Assembly: GCA_965215995.1 (NCBI GenBank)
Contig: OZ244128.1
Span: 4,960,001 to 5,024,000 of the forward strand
Direction: 5' to 3'
Origin: SZUA-309 sp965215995
GTDB lineage: Bacteria > Pseudomonadota > Gammaproteobacteria > Pseudomonadales > Azotimanducaceae
Length of the DNA: 64,000 nucleotides
Positions 1-8,459 of the stretch are shown here, in pieces. The notes beneath the pieces are model-generated. The model saw only the letters and a list, made by a program, of their open reading frames with translations, made no database searches and had not been told where the DNA came from. Numbering within the stretch: position 1 is the first letter of the stretch; the number at the start of each line of letters is the position of its first letter. Both the position numbers and the translations under genes were made by a program.

Positions 1-90
1 TGATAGCTCTCATACCGGTAAGGTAGCCCTCGACTGTGCGGGTAGGGCTGCATCAAAGCAATTTACGACAATCAGAATTCTGGGGGACTG

Positions 91-1401
91 ATGCTGATCA
101 GCATCTTCGGTCTTGGCTACGTAGGCAGCGTCTCTGCAGGGTGTCTTGCCCGCAATGGGCATCGCGTTATTGGCGTGGACCCGAACGAAACCAAGGTGAG
201 CCTCATCAACGCTGGGCGGTCGCCTGTCATCGAACAGGACATCGACTCCATTATTGGAGCAGCAGCGAATGATGGTCTGCTCAGCGCGACAACGGATGCG
301 CAGGAAGCGATCGCCAGTACGGATCTTTCCATCATCTGCGTAGGCACACCCAGTCAGGCGAACGGCAGCCTGGATCTCACCTATGTCCGAAGTGCCTGTG
401 AGGAAATCGGCCGTGCGCTTGCCGCGAAAGACACCTTTCACGTGATCGTCATGCGCAGCACTATGCTGCCTGGAACCATGCATCACACGGTGATTCCGGC
501 CCTCGAGCGTTACTCGGGTAAGTCGGCCGGGGCGGACTTCGGCGTCTGCAACAACCCGGAGTTCCTGCGTGAAGGCTCGGCTGTTTTCGACTACGACAAT
601 CCGCCGAAAACGGTCATTGGCGAAACGGATGAGCGATCGGGTGATCTGCTGGCTTCCCTCTACGAGCAGCTCGATGCGCCCATGATCCGAACCGATGTGG
701 CCACCGCAGAGATGGTCAAATATGCGGACAATGTCTGGCATGCCCTCAAGGTGAGTTTTGCCAACGAGATCGGCAACGTGTCGAAATCGGTAGGCATCGA
801 CGGCCATGACGTGATGGACATCTTCTGTCAGGACACCAAGCTGAATCTCTCCAGCTACTACCTAAAGCCGGGGTTCGCCTTTGGTGGTTCCTGCCTGCCG
901 AAAGACGTGCGTGCGCTCAGCTACATGGCTAGGTCCATGGATCTTGAGGTGCCGGTCATTGATTCGATCCTCAATAGCAACCGGGTTCAGATCGAGAAGG
1001 GTATCGAGATGATCCTGGCCACCGGCAAGCGCAAGATCGGCGTGCTCGGATTCAGCTTCAAAGCGGGTACGGACGACCTGCGGGAAAGCCCGATGGTGGA
1101 GGTGATCGAGCGGCTCATCGGTAAAGGGCTGGAGGTGCAGCTGTACGATAAGAACGTCAGCATGGCCTGCCTGATTGGCGCGAATCGCGACTACATCCTG
1201 AATCAGATACCGCACATCTCCCGGCTGATGAACGAGGACATCGACGTCGTGCTGGAATCGTCCGAAGTCATCGTGATCGGCAACGGCGCCGCTGAATTCG
1301 AGGGCGCGCTGGGCAGGTTGCGTAACGGTCAATCGGTGATCGATTTCGTGCGGATCGGAAACAACGGAAGCCAGGCGGAGTACGATGGGATCTGCTGGTG
1401 A
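91..1401 (+). CDS. algD: GDP-mannose 6-dehydrogenase
   Basis: Predicted to oxidise GDP-mannose in two NAD+-dependent steps to GDP-mannuronate, the precursor of alginate-type uronic acid polymers, in the cytosol. The 436-residue length equals that of Pseudomonas AlgD as I remember it. Visible signatures are the Rossmann motif GLGYVG (residues 7-12), NPEFLREG (from 155), the catalytic thiol Cys268 in GGSCLPKD, SFKAGTDDLRESP in the C-terminal domain, and a C-terminal end GICW like AlgD. The ATG follows a G-rich ribosome-binding stretch. The next gene starts inside its 3' end, so the two are probably co-transcribed. No other alginate operon gene (alg8, alg44, algE) is in the window, so the product may enter a different polymer. 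A UDP-glucose dehydrogenase is the less likely alternative. Confidence 0.93.
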   Translation: MLISIFGLGYVGSVSAGCLARNGHRVIGVDPNETKVSLINAGRSPVIEQDIDSIIGAAANDGLLSATTDAQEAIASTDLSIICVGTPSQANGSLDLTYVRSACEEIGRALAAKDTFHVIVMRSTMLPGTMHHTVIPALERYSGKSAGADFGVCNNPEFLREGSAVFDYDNPPKTVIGETDERSGDLLASLYEQLDAPMIRTDVATAEMVKYADNVWHALKVSFANEIGNVSKSVGIDGHDVMDIFCQDTKLNLSSYYLKPGFAFGGSCLPKDVRALSYMARSMDLEVPVIDSILNSNRVQIEKGIEMILATGKRKIGVLGFSFKAGTDDLRESPMVEVIERLIGKGLEVQLYDKNVSMACLIGANRDYILNQIPHISRLMNEDIDVVLESSEVIVIGNGAAEFEGALGRLRNGQSVIDFVRIGNNGSQAEYDGICW

Positions 1402-2644
1402 ATCGCAAGCCATATCAGAGATGAGTCACCCGGCAGCAGAGCGCGCGGTCGTGAGGCGTAGAGGTGTGCTCTTCATCGTCGAGAACCTGCCTTCGCCTTT
1501 CGACCGTCGGGTCTGGCAGGAAGCAACCTCCTTGGCCGCCTCAGGCTATGAGGTATCGATCATCTGCCCGACGGGGAAGGGCTATGAGTCCCGCAAGGAA
1601 GTGATCGACGGCATCCATATCTATCGCTACGCGCTGCCATTCGAGGCCAGTAACAAGGTCGGTTACGCCCTGGAGTACCCTGCGGCGCTGTTGATGCAGT
1701 TCTTTCTGGCCTTGAAGGTGCTGAAGGAACGGGGATTTGATGTCATTCACGCCTGCAACCCGCCGGACAACATCTTTCTGATCGGTGCGTTTTTCAAGCT
1801 CTTCGGGAAGAAGTTTCTGTTCGACCATCACGATATCTGCCCGGAGCTGTTCATCGCCAAATTCGGCGAGCGGGGTTGGCTCTATCGGTCCATGCTGTGG
1901 TTCGAGCGTATGACGTTCAGGACGGCAGATGTGTCGATCGCCACGAACGAGTCGTACAAGAAGATTGCGATCGAGCGCGGTGGCATGTTGCCGGAGAAGG
2001 TGCACGTGGTGCGCAGCGGGCCGAAGCTGGATCGACTGAAAATCATTGATCCGGTACCGGCGCTGAAGTGTGGCAAACCATACCTGGTGGGCTACGTGGG
2101 TGTGATGGGTGCGCAGGAAGGCATTGACTACCTGCTCAAGGCAGCGCGGCATATCGTCAAAGACATGGGGCGATCGGACGTGCACTTCGGGCTGGTTGGT
2201 GGCGGCACCTCGCTGGACGAGATGCGCGCATATGCGGCAGAGCTCGGCATCTCGGACTACGTGACGTTCACCGGCCGGGTGCCGGATCAGGAACTCCTGG
2301 AAATGCTCAACACGGCGGATGTCTGCGTGAATCCGGATGTGGCGAACGACATGAACGACAAATCGACCATGAACAAGATCATGGAGTACATGGCGCTCGG
2401 GAAACCCATCGTGCAGTTCGATCTGACGGAAGGGCGGTTCAGCGCCCAGGATGCCTCTCTTTACGCCGAACGAAATAACCACGAGGACGTGGCGAAGAAG
2501 ATCGTGACGCTGCTGGATCAACCTGAATTGCGTCGCGAGATGGGCGCGTTCGGTTTGGCGAGAGTCAGAAACGAGCTCGAGTGGCGCTACGAAGAACCCA
2601 AACTGCTTGCGGCGTACGACGCGCTGTTCGAGAGCGGAGCATAG
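1385..2644 (+). CDS. GT4-family glycosyltransferase
   Basis: Predicted cytoplasmic retaining glycosyltransferase of the GT4/GT-B type, transferring a nucleotide sugar to a lipid-linked polysaccharide intermediate. The N-terminal domain opens with VENLPSPFDRRVWQEA (about residues 32-47), common to exopolysaccharide GT4 enzymes. The C-terminal domain carries GYVGVMGAQEGIDYL and the donor-binding region EYMALGKPIVQFD. The length, 419 residues, is normal. I chose ATG 1385 because GGAG lies four bases upstream; it overlaps the end of algD by 17 bases, giving translational coupling. ATG 1421 is an alternative start. Donor and acceptor cannot be read from sequence, though GDP-mannuronate made next door is a possible donor (inference). 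Confidence 0.9.
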   Translation: MGSAGESQAISEMSHPAAERAVVRRRGVLFIVENLPSPFDRRVWQEATSLAASGYEVSIICPTGKGYESRKEVIDGIHIYRYALPFEASNKVGYALEYPAALLMQFFLALKVLKERGFDVIHACNPPDNIFLIGAFFKLFGKKFLFDHHDICPELFIAKFGERGWLYRSMLWFERMTFRTADVSIATNESYKKIAIERGGMLPEKVHVVRSGPKLDRLKIIDPVPALKCGKPYLVGYVGVMGAQEGIDYLLKAARHIVKDMGRSDVHFGLVGGGTSLDEMRAYAAELGISDYVTFTGRVPDQELLEMLNTADVCVNPDVANDMNDKSTMNKIMEYMALGKPIVQFDLTEGRFSAQDASLYAERNNHEDVAKKIVTLLDQPELRREMGAFGLARVRNELEWRYEEPKLLAAYDALFESGA

Positions 2645-2656
2645 AGAAGTGAACCA

Positions 2657-4174
2657 GTGAGCGACTCCAGCACCAACAACTGTATCGTCACCTTCTATCA
2701 CGATGTCGAGCAGGATTTCGACAGCGATGCGGATCCGGAACAGTGTCGGAATTTCGTGCGCCGACTGACGGAGCTCGAGCATCGCTACGGGGCGCGAGCC
2801 ACGTACAACGTGGTCGGTGCGCTGCAGCAGGCACAACCGGATCTGGTGGAACTGATCGAAGCGGCAGGACACGAAGTCGCCTTCCACTCCTGCAACCACC
2901 ACGTGGACTGGAATCCGAGTCATTATGCGGATGAGGTTCATCAGTGCCGGCGGCTTTCACAGCGACCGAAAGGCTACCGCTCGCCGCGCTCGCAGTGGAA
3001 TCAGGATACGCTGGAAGCGCTCTGGGACGAGGGATTTCTCTGGAGCGCCGAGAACGAGCACCGGGTCAGTGAACCCTATTTCGTCCACAAAGGGCTCGTC
3101 CGACTACCGATCCTGACCGACGAGTGGCCCATCGTGCAGGGACGGTTCGACCATGAGGAGTGGCATCGTCGCTTCGAAGAGGCGATCAGCAAGCGACCTT
3201 ACGTGGCAATCGGGCTCCATGACTACACGACCGTGGACGATCCGGATCTATGGCTCGAGAGCTGGGAGCGGATGCTCAAGACGGCCGTCGCCTTCGACGC
3301 ACAGATGCTCACCTTTTCCGAGACCGCCGACCTTTATCGACGTGCGTCCGTCTCCCGCCACTACGATCAGACCGTGGCGGACTGGAACCGTCATACGGAA
3401 ACGCTGTACCGGACGACCCGGTTCGGAGAGCTTCTGTCAGAGGAAGTCGATGCGCTCACCGCACCGGTGATCGCTGATCTTGCCTCGGCCGGTGGTGTGC
3501 AGTCCTACCCGTTGAAAGATCGGGCCAGCCGTATTTACTGCGTGGACAACTCGCCCGGCATGGTGGATAGCGTCGAGAACGACGAGGTGATTCAGGGCCA
3601 GTTCGGTGAGATGACGGCCACGGGACTGCAGGAAAACTCCGTGGACCTGGTGTTCTGCGTCAACGCCGTCGAATATCTCTTCTGGCCAGAAGACCTGGCA
3701 GATGAAGTGAAGCGCATTGCCAAACCCCGTGCGCGCTGCCTGGTGGCGTTTCCCGCCGCCGAAGGCTGCCCCCTGCAGGCGCCGATCACGCCGCCTGACC
3801 GTATACAACACAACTTCACTCGCGCTGAAGTGGAAGCCTGGGCCAGCCTCATCGGCCCTGGTGAGATCGTCGGCATACAGCATGACGCGAAGGAACCTGC
3901 TGATGCCGCAGAAGCTTCGACTTACCGCCGCCTGGAAGAAAATCAGGACAACATCACCAATCCCATGTTCTGGGTGTTCCGTGGTGAGGTCGCCCGGCAG
4001 GACTACGATGAAACGCGTCGGGTGATACCGCTGGCCAGCGCGCCATTCACCTTTCGAAGCCAGAAGCTGGATCTCAGGCAGACCCTGTACGTGGCCCGGA
4101 CACGGATTCCGGAGCCTGTGAAGCGTGTGGCGCGAAAAATCCTCGGCCGTCCCGATAAGCACCAGGCGGCGTAA
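2657..4174 (+). CDS. polysaccharide deacetylase / methyltransferase fusion
   Basis: Two domains are joined in 505 residues. Residues about 8-230 resemble a NodB-type (carbohydrate esterase 4) deacetylase: FYHDVEQDFD holds candidate metal-binding aspartates, HSCNHH is the HxxxH zinc motif, and YRSPRSQWN is the third motif. Residues about 250-440 resemble a class I SAM-dependent methyltransferase: YCVDNSPGMVD fits motif I and post-I, LVFCVNAVEYLFWPEDLADEVKRI the type-11 core. Together they suggest N- or O-deacetylation plus methylation of a sugar or lipid-linked sugar. The start is GTG with AGAAG seven bases before it. There is no signal peptide, so the deacetylase part probably acts in the cytosol, unlike most exported NodB proteins. 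Domain boundaries are estimates and the substrate is unknown. Confidence 0.85.
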   Translation: MSDSSTNNCIVTFYHDVEQDFDSDADPEQCRNFVRRLTELEHRYGARATYNVVGALQQAQPDLVELIEAAGHEVAFHSCNHHVDWNPSHYADEVHQCRRLSQRPKGYRSPRSQWNQDTLEALWDEGFLWSAENEHRVSEPYFVHKGLVRLPILTDEWPIVQGRFDHEEWHRRFEEAISKRPYVAIGLHDYTTVDDPDLWLESWERMLKTAVAFDAQMLTFSETADLYRRASVSRHYDQTVADWNRHTETLYRTTRFGELLSEEVDALTAPVIADLASAGGVQSYPLKDRASRIYCVDNSPGMVDSVENDEVIQGQFGEMTATGLQENSVDLVFCVNAVEYLFWPEDLADEVKRIAKPRARCLVAFPAAEGCPLQAPITPPDRIQHNFTRAEVEAWASLIGPGEIVGIQHDAKEPADAAEASTYRRLEENQDNITNPMFWVFRGEVARQDYDETRRVIPLASAPFTFRSQKLDLRQTLYVARTRIPEPVKRVARKILGRPDKHQAA

Positions 4175-4186
4175 GAGGCGCAAGCG

Positions 4187-5017
4187 ATGAATGTACAGGT
4201 TGAAGACGTCTGGGCCGAAGCCGAGCACGTGCGTCCACTGAATTCGTGGAAGGAGTTCGAGAAGCACGTGCGGATAGCTGGCTATCCGTTGCTGGCCCGC
4301 CTCGACGACTTCAAAGATGCCATCCTGGTGGCGGGTTGCCAGCGCTCGGGTACCACCATGCTGGCCAAGGTGATCACCGAAAGCGAGGGCATCCGGAACT
4401 TCTGGTTTGGCGTGGATCCCTGTATGGACGGCGGGCTGCTTCTGTCCGGCTATCTGCCACACGAGCCGGTGGGGCGCTACTGTTTTCAGACCACCCATGT
4501 GGACGAAAAGTACGAGGAGTACCTCGCCCACAACGACTATCGGATGATCTGGTGCCTGCGCAATCCGCGCTCCGTGGTCTACTCCCTCGTCTACAATTGG
4601 AGCAGCTGGGGACTGAACGTCACCTTCGACCGTTGTGGCCTGGAAGACCGCACTCAGAGCAGCACGCAGTCACTTGCCTACAAGGTATTGGGGCCGAGAG
4701 CCGTGTCGCGCATCGAGCGGGGTTGCCATATCTACAACGTCAAGGTCCGGCAGGTCTTCGAGCTGAAAGAAAAGCTGCCGGCCGAACGGTTGGCTATCGT
4801 CGACTACGACGAGCTGGTCAGGCACAAGCAGAAGATGCTGCCGGCCATCTACGAGTTCATCGATCTGGACTACCAGCAAGCGTACGCCGACAAGATATTG
4901 GAGACCAGCATCGACAAGGCATCCCGACTGAGCGCAAAGGAAGTCGCCGTGATCGATGCGCTCTGCCAGCCCACCTACGACCGGGCCCGCGATCTTCGCA
5001 CCCTGCAAGCCGATTAG
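4187..5017 (+). CDS. sulfotransferase family protein
   Basis: Predicted PAPS-dependent sulfotransferase of 276 residues that could place sulfate on a sugar of the polymer. The phosphosulfate-binding loop is visible as VAGCQRSGTTMLAKVI near residues 46-61, and a second conserved stretch, WCLRNPRSVVYSL, has the arginine and serine usual in the 3'-phosphate-binding motif. GAGG eight bases before ATG 4187 supports the start. It lies 12 bases after the deacetylase-methyltransferase gene and 3 bases before the next glycosyltransferase, so all are likely one operon. No PAPS synthesis genes are in the window. The acceptor is not deducible, and sulfation rests on family membership only. Confidence 0.85.
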   Translation: MNVQVEDVWAEAEHVRPLNSWKEFEKHVRIAGYPLLARLDDFKDAILVAGCQRSGTTMLAKVITESEGIRNFWFGVDPCMDGGLLLSGYLPHEPVGRYCFQTTHVDEKYEEYLAHNDYRMIWCLRNPRSVVYSLVYNWSSWGLNVTFDRCGLEDRTQSSTQSLAYKVLGPRAVSRIERGCHIYNVKVRQVFELKEKLPAERLAIVDYDELVRHKQKMLPAIYEFIDLDYQQAYADKILETSIDKASRLSAKEVAVIDALCQPTYDRARDLRTLQAD

Positions 5018-5020
5018 CCC

Positions 5021-6223
5021 GTGCGGCTCCTCTGCCTCACAGCCGATACGTATCCCGTATTCCGGCCCGACGTGGAGGTGTTGTTCCTCAAGGAGCTTGC
5101 AGCACGCGGCATCGAATCCGACTGGATCATGGAGTCCCGGGATCCTGCCTTCGACGGTGAGCTGGGCTGGGAAAAGGGTCTGTACTGGCTTCAGTATCGG
5201 GGTCGCGCCACCAGTCGTCTGCGCAGGGCCTCCCGGCACCTGTCGAGCTTCCTGCATGATCTGAAGCTGGTCCCCAGGTTGGTGCTGGGCGACTACGACG
5301 TGCTGCAGGTGAAGGACAAGTTCCTCATCGTGCTGCCTGCGCTGATCGCCGCACGACTGACCCGCACGCGATTCTGCTACTGGTTGTCGTTTCCCTATCC
5401 GGAGGCATCGCTGCACGCCGCGGAGGAAAGGAGCGGGCGCTATCCCCGGTTCTATCTGCTGCGGGGGCACGCGTTCCGGTTCATCCTTTACAAACTGGTC
5501 GCCCGCTTTGCCGATCGGATCTTCGTGCAGAGCGAGTACATGCTCGAAGACCTGGCAAGGAAGGGGATACCGCGGCAAAAAATGACAGCTGTGCCAATGG
5601 GTGTGGATCTGGAATCGATCCCTGCTGTAAGAGCCGCCGCGGCAGAGATTCCGAGCCGCACTCCGGTGGTGGCTTATCTCGGTTCCATGGGCCGCCCGAG
5701 GAGCCTCGAAATCCTGATTGGTGCCTTCGCCCGCGTCACGCAGACGGTGCGGGACGCCCGGCTGCTCATGATCGGGGGTGGTGACGAGCCGGATGACATC
5801 CCGCATCTGAAGGCGGAAGCGGTGCGTCTGGGCATTTCAAAGCGGGTGGAGTTCACGGACTTTTTACCTAGGGAGAAAGCCTGGCAACGTCTAGCGGAGG
5901 CAGACGTCTGCGTGTCTCCCATACGTCCATCGCCGACCTTCGACGTATCGAGCCCGACCAAGATCCTCGAGTACATGGCGCTGGGTAAGCCGTCTGTGGC
6001 CAACGATCAGCCGGATCAGAAGCGTGTGCTGGAGGAGAGCAGGGCGGGGATCGCCGTGCCCTGGGAGCAAGAAGCGTTTGCGGATGGCATTGAACGCCTG
6101 CTGCGGAATCCGTCTGAAGCCGTGGAGATGGGCGCGCGTGGACCTGACTGGGTCGCGGCGCACCGGAGCTATGCGGTGATCGGGAAGCGGGTCGCCGACG
6201 CCTACCGGCAGCTCCTCGGCTAG
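5021..6223 (+). CDS. GT4-family glycosyltransferase
   Basis: Predicted GT-B glycosyltransferase of 400 residues, the last gene of the first plus-strand block. The N-terminal region (RLLCLTADTYPVFRPDVEVLFLKEL) is the acceptor domain. The C-terminal part has AYLGSMGRPRSLEIL, then EYMALGKPSVANDQ, the usual GT4 donor-site segment. The start is GTG 5021, three bases after the sulfotransferase stop, with no obvious Shine-Dalgarno sequence, so translation probably depends on coupling. It ends 13 bases before the convergent gene that stops at 6237; I see no hairpin terminator in that gap. Sugar specificity is unknown. Confidence 0.88.
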   Translation: MRLLCLTADTYPVFRPDVEVLFLKELAARGIESDWIMESRDPAFDGELGWEKGLYWLQYRGRATSRLRRASRHLSSFLHDLKLVPRLVLGDYDVLQVKDKFLIVLPALIAARLTRTRFCYWLSFPYPEASLHAAEERSGRYPRFYLLRGHAFRFILYKLVARFADRIFVQSEYMLEDLARKGIPRQKMTAVPMGVDLESIPAVRAAAAEIPSRTPVVAYLGSMGRPRSLEILIGAFARVTQTVRDARLLMIGGGDEPDDIPHLKAEAVRLGISKRVEFTDFLPREKAWQRLAEADVCVSPIRPSPTFDVSSPTKILEYMALGKPSVANDQPDQKRVLEESRAGIAVPWEQEAFADGIERLLRNPSEAVEMGARGPDWVAAHRSYAVIGKRVADAYRQLLG

Positions 6224-6236
6224 GCGGACTCCAGCC

Positions 6237-7340
6237 TTATGCCTTGCCCAGGCGCGCTTGCAGGGCGAGTAGCCACCGCCGAGTAACTGCGCGTAGCCGA
6301 CGGATGAACGCCTGAGCGCGGCTCGGGGTCACATGCAGGGAGATGACCTGGGGGACCTCTGTGGCGAAACCGAGCTTGTAGGGCTCTTCACCGATGGTGA
6401 AATCGAAGAGTTCAGCAGATTCATCCCGTGCCTGCTCGAGCATCCGCTTCAGGATGACGTCACCGGGGGTGATCTTCGCGTAGGCCGGGTCGTAGGCTGG
6501 TTTGTAGAAGGTGAATGTACCGTTGTGGAGGAAGCCGTAATGGGCGGCTACCAGGGCACCATCGAGGGTGAGTGTTGTGTAGCGTAGACTACCCGTATTG
6601 CCCGCGCGTCGAGTGAGGGTTTCGAAGAACGCCTGCTGATCAGGATCGTTGAACTTGCTGGGCGTGGAAGTTTCTGCCCAACGCCGTTTGTGCAGATCGA
6701 TGAACCGGCTGAGCTCGGGCTCAATGGCAGCTGAACTTATGTGGGTGAGGCAGTCGACCTCACCGGCACGCTTCAGCCGGTTCTCCCGGCGCTTGAAGCG
6801 TTTCTTCTTCAGTCGGTCTTCCACCACGGCCATGTTCATCTGCGGCGCGCCTACCGCTGCCGTGAGGGTGGGGTAGTAGCCGGGCACCTGGCCCGCATCT
6901 AGTGCACGAGCCAGGGGACATGACTCGCGCAGTCGATTCAACTGAAAGTAGCGGAAGCCAGCGACGTTCTTGCGAGCAGTGCTGAGAATTTCTGCGAACA
7001 GCGGACCACGCTGAGCCTCCGGTACGTCGTCAGCAACCAGGATGTCCGTGTAATCCGAAACACCCCTGCCAGCTAAGAGCAGCACACCCTCACGCACCTC
7101 GAAAACAGCCGCCGCAATCAGCTTGCCCGATCGGCTGACGGTGATACCAAGCAGCTCCGCCTCATGGCCGATGGTGGTCGCCCAGGCGATGAGCCAGGCG
7201 GCTGTCAGAAAGATGCTGTCTGACTGGGATCGCGACAGCAGGGCGTCCCATTGGGCACCCTGTTCCGACCAGAGCACGCGAGGATCTGTGAGCACATCGA
7301 TGATCGGCTCGCCGGCCTCAGCCGGTACCTGGGCGTTCAT
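6237..7340 (-). CDS. GNAT/FemAB-like acyltransferase (CelD/BcsL type)
   Basis: A 367-residue protein of the double-GNAT fold seen in FemAB, CelD and BcsL-like proteins of polysaccharide loci, which transfer acyl or aminoacyl groups. Features that fit are FLTAAWLIAWATTIG near the N-terminus, the basic stretch KKKRFKRRENRLKRAG in mid-protein, and a C-terminal block with TFTFYKPAYDPAYAKITPGD and FDFTIGEEPYKLGF, typical of the second GNAT domain of this group. I start at the ATG at 7340, two bases after the stop of the upstream gene; the open frame extends 31 codons further but overlaps that gene. It is translationally coupled to the beta-propeller protein. Acyl donor and acceptor are unknown. 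Confidence 0.8.
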   Translation of the reverse strand: MNAQVPAEAGEPIIDVLTDPRVLWSEQGAQWDALLSRSQSDSIFLTAAWLIAWATTIGHEAELLGITVSRSGKLIAAAVFEVREGVLLLAGRGVSDYTDILVADDVPEAQRGPLFAEILSTARKNVAGFRYFQLNRLRESCPLARALDAGQVPGYYPTLTAAVGAPQMNMAVVEDRLKKKRFKRRENRLKRAGEVDCLTHISSAAIEPELSRFIDLHKRRWAETSTPSKFNDPDQQAFFETLTRRAGNTGSLRYTTLTLDGALVAAHYGFLHNGTFTFYKPAYDPAYAKITPGDVILKRMLEQARDESAELFDFTIGEEPYKLGFATEVPQVISLHVTPSRAQAFIRRLRAVTRRWLLALQARLGKA

Positions 7341-7342
7341 GC

Positions 7343-8284
7343 TCAGGCGGTGTACCAGCCGTCCATGCAGACGATCCAGCGGCGCGCGTCCATCGGGCAG
7401 GCATCGAAGTGATGGCTGCCACCTTCGTTCCACCAGGCGTCACCGGCTTTGAGAATCGGGTTCTCGCCATGTTCGTGCTCGGCGTACTGGCTGGTGGTCA
7501 GCGTCTCAATACGGAATGCATGCACGGATTCGCCATAAGCGCTCCGGCAATCCTGGGCGAATCGGTAGAGATTGCCGTCGATTGTAAGCACTCGACCTGC
7601 GGGGCGTGCGCGACCGTTGTCGGACTCGATGACAGGGCTGGCCGGGTGCTCGCGCCATGGGCCCACGGGCTTGTCCGCCTCGAAGAGGCGTAGAGACATC
7701 GGATCTCCCTTTTTCTCCACCCATCCGGAAAACATCCACCAGCTGCCGTCGTGCTGGAAGACCGAACTGTCGCAGAAGTAGTCGTCTTCGATCAGCACCC
7801 GCTCGAGCTCCCACTCGAAAGGAAACTGCCGAGCACGATAAAGGCGGATGCCGTTACCCGGCGTATCCGGGATCATGAACACCTCGTTGTTCCAGCGGAA
7901 CACGTAGGGATAGGCCATGTGAAAGGGCTCAGCCAGCACGATCCGGCGGTATTCCCAGTTGATTCCGTCCTTGCTCTCCGCCATGCCGATCTCGCCCTTG
8001 CGATGGATGCTGTTCAGCACTTCGAAAAACATGAAGAAATGGCCGCCGTAGCTGATTAGAAACGGATCGGCGACGAAAGAAGCGGGCACATCCGTCACGT
8101 CTGCAGCCGTGAGCACCGGATTGTGCGCTTTTGGGATGGACCGGATACCAAACGGTGTCCTGCCCTGGTAGACGCCGATGGAGAAGGTCTGGCCGCGGCG
8201 GGCGGAGACTGCCAGGTTGTAGAGATCCTCGGAAGTCTTCCAAAGCAAGTTTCTTGCCTGCAGTTTCAGCCCGTCGATGGCCAA
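7343..8284 (-). CDS. five-bladed beta-propeller protein, GINT1/GH43-like
   Basis: A 313-residue protein resembling the beta-propeller domain found in GH43/GH32-like enzymes and in glucosamine inositolphosphorylceramide transferase (GINT1) N-terminal domains. It has repeated blade motifs such as VADPFLISYGGHFFMFFEV, GEIGMAESKDGINWEY, YPYVFRWNNEVFMIPD and FSGWVEKKGDPMSLRLF. Bacterial relatives often sit in polysaccharide or formyl-sugar loci. No signal peptide is evident, so a cytosolic sugar-binding or transfer role is more likely than secreted hydrolysis. The gene couples with the downstream acyltransferase (2-base gap). The ATG at 8284 is the first in frame. Enzymatic activity is not proven by sequence; I saw no unambiguous catalytic triad. 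Confidence 0.75.
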   Translation of the reverse strand: MAIDGLKLQARNLLWKTSEDLYNLAVSARRGQTFSIGVYQGRTPFGIRSIPKAHNPVLTAADVTDVPASFVADPFLISYGGHFFMFFEVLNSIHRKGEIGMAESKDGINWEYRRIVLAEPFHMAYPYVFRWNNEVFMIPDTPGNGIRLYRARQFPFEWELERVLIEDDYFCDSSVFQHDGSWWMFSGWVEKKGDPMSLRLFEADKPVGPWREHPASPVIESDNGRARPAGRVLTIDGNLYRFAQDCRSAYGESVHAFRIETLTTSQYAEHEHGENPILKAGDAWWNEGGSHHFDACPMDARRWIVCMDGWYTA

Positions 8285-8326
8285 GGCCGCGTTCTCCCGA
8301 TGGTCAAATTACACTAGGGATTGTCG

Positions 8327-8344
8327 CTGATGGGAGACCATCAG
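8327..8344. repeat. perfect 7-bp inverted repeat with GAGA loop
   Basis: CTGATGG, GAGA, CCATCAG: a perfect seven-base-pair stem closed by a GNRA-type tetraloop, lying between the divergent genes that start at 8284 (minus) and 8460 (plus). No T-tract follows on either strand, so it does not look like an intrinsic terminator. It could be an RNA hairpin in either leader or a small operator. Its role is unknown. Confidence 0.4.
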
Positions 8345-8459
8345 GAAATGCTCGGATGCGTCGAGGGTGCAAATCTAATGTAATCGAACCGCAATATGTC
8401 CTTGCCGGGATACACATTCGAAGCACATGCAAGTTTGAGGCACATAGTAGACTCCTCTC

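Noticed and set aside
10..807. 265-codon minus-strand open frame at the window start
   Set aside because: Antisense to algD, which has catalytic motifs and full length.
1541..2941. Long open frame (466 codons) on the minus strand
   Set aside because: It lies antisense to the GT4 gene and the start of the fusion protein, has no recognisable domain and is rich in His, Arg and Val as expected of a shadow frame in GC-rich coding DNA.
3437..4531. 364-codon minus-strand open frame
   Set aside because: It is antisense to the deacetylase-methyltransferase and sulfotransferase genes, both of which have clear motifs; no family likeness.
4670..5806. 378-codon minus-strand open frame
   Set aside because: Antisense to the sulfotransferase and the glycosyltransferase genes; no motifs.
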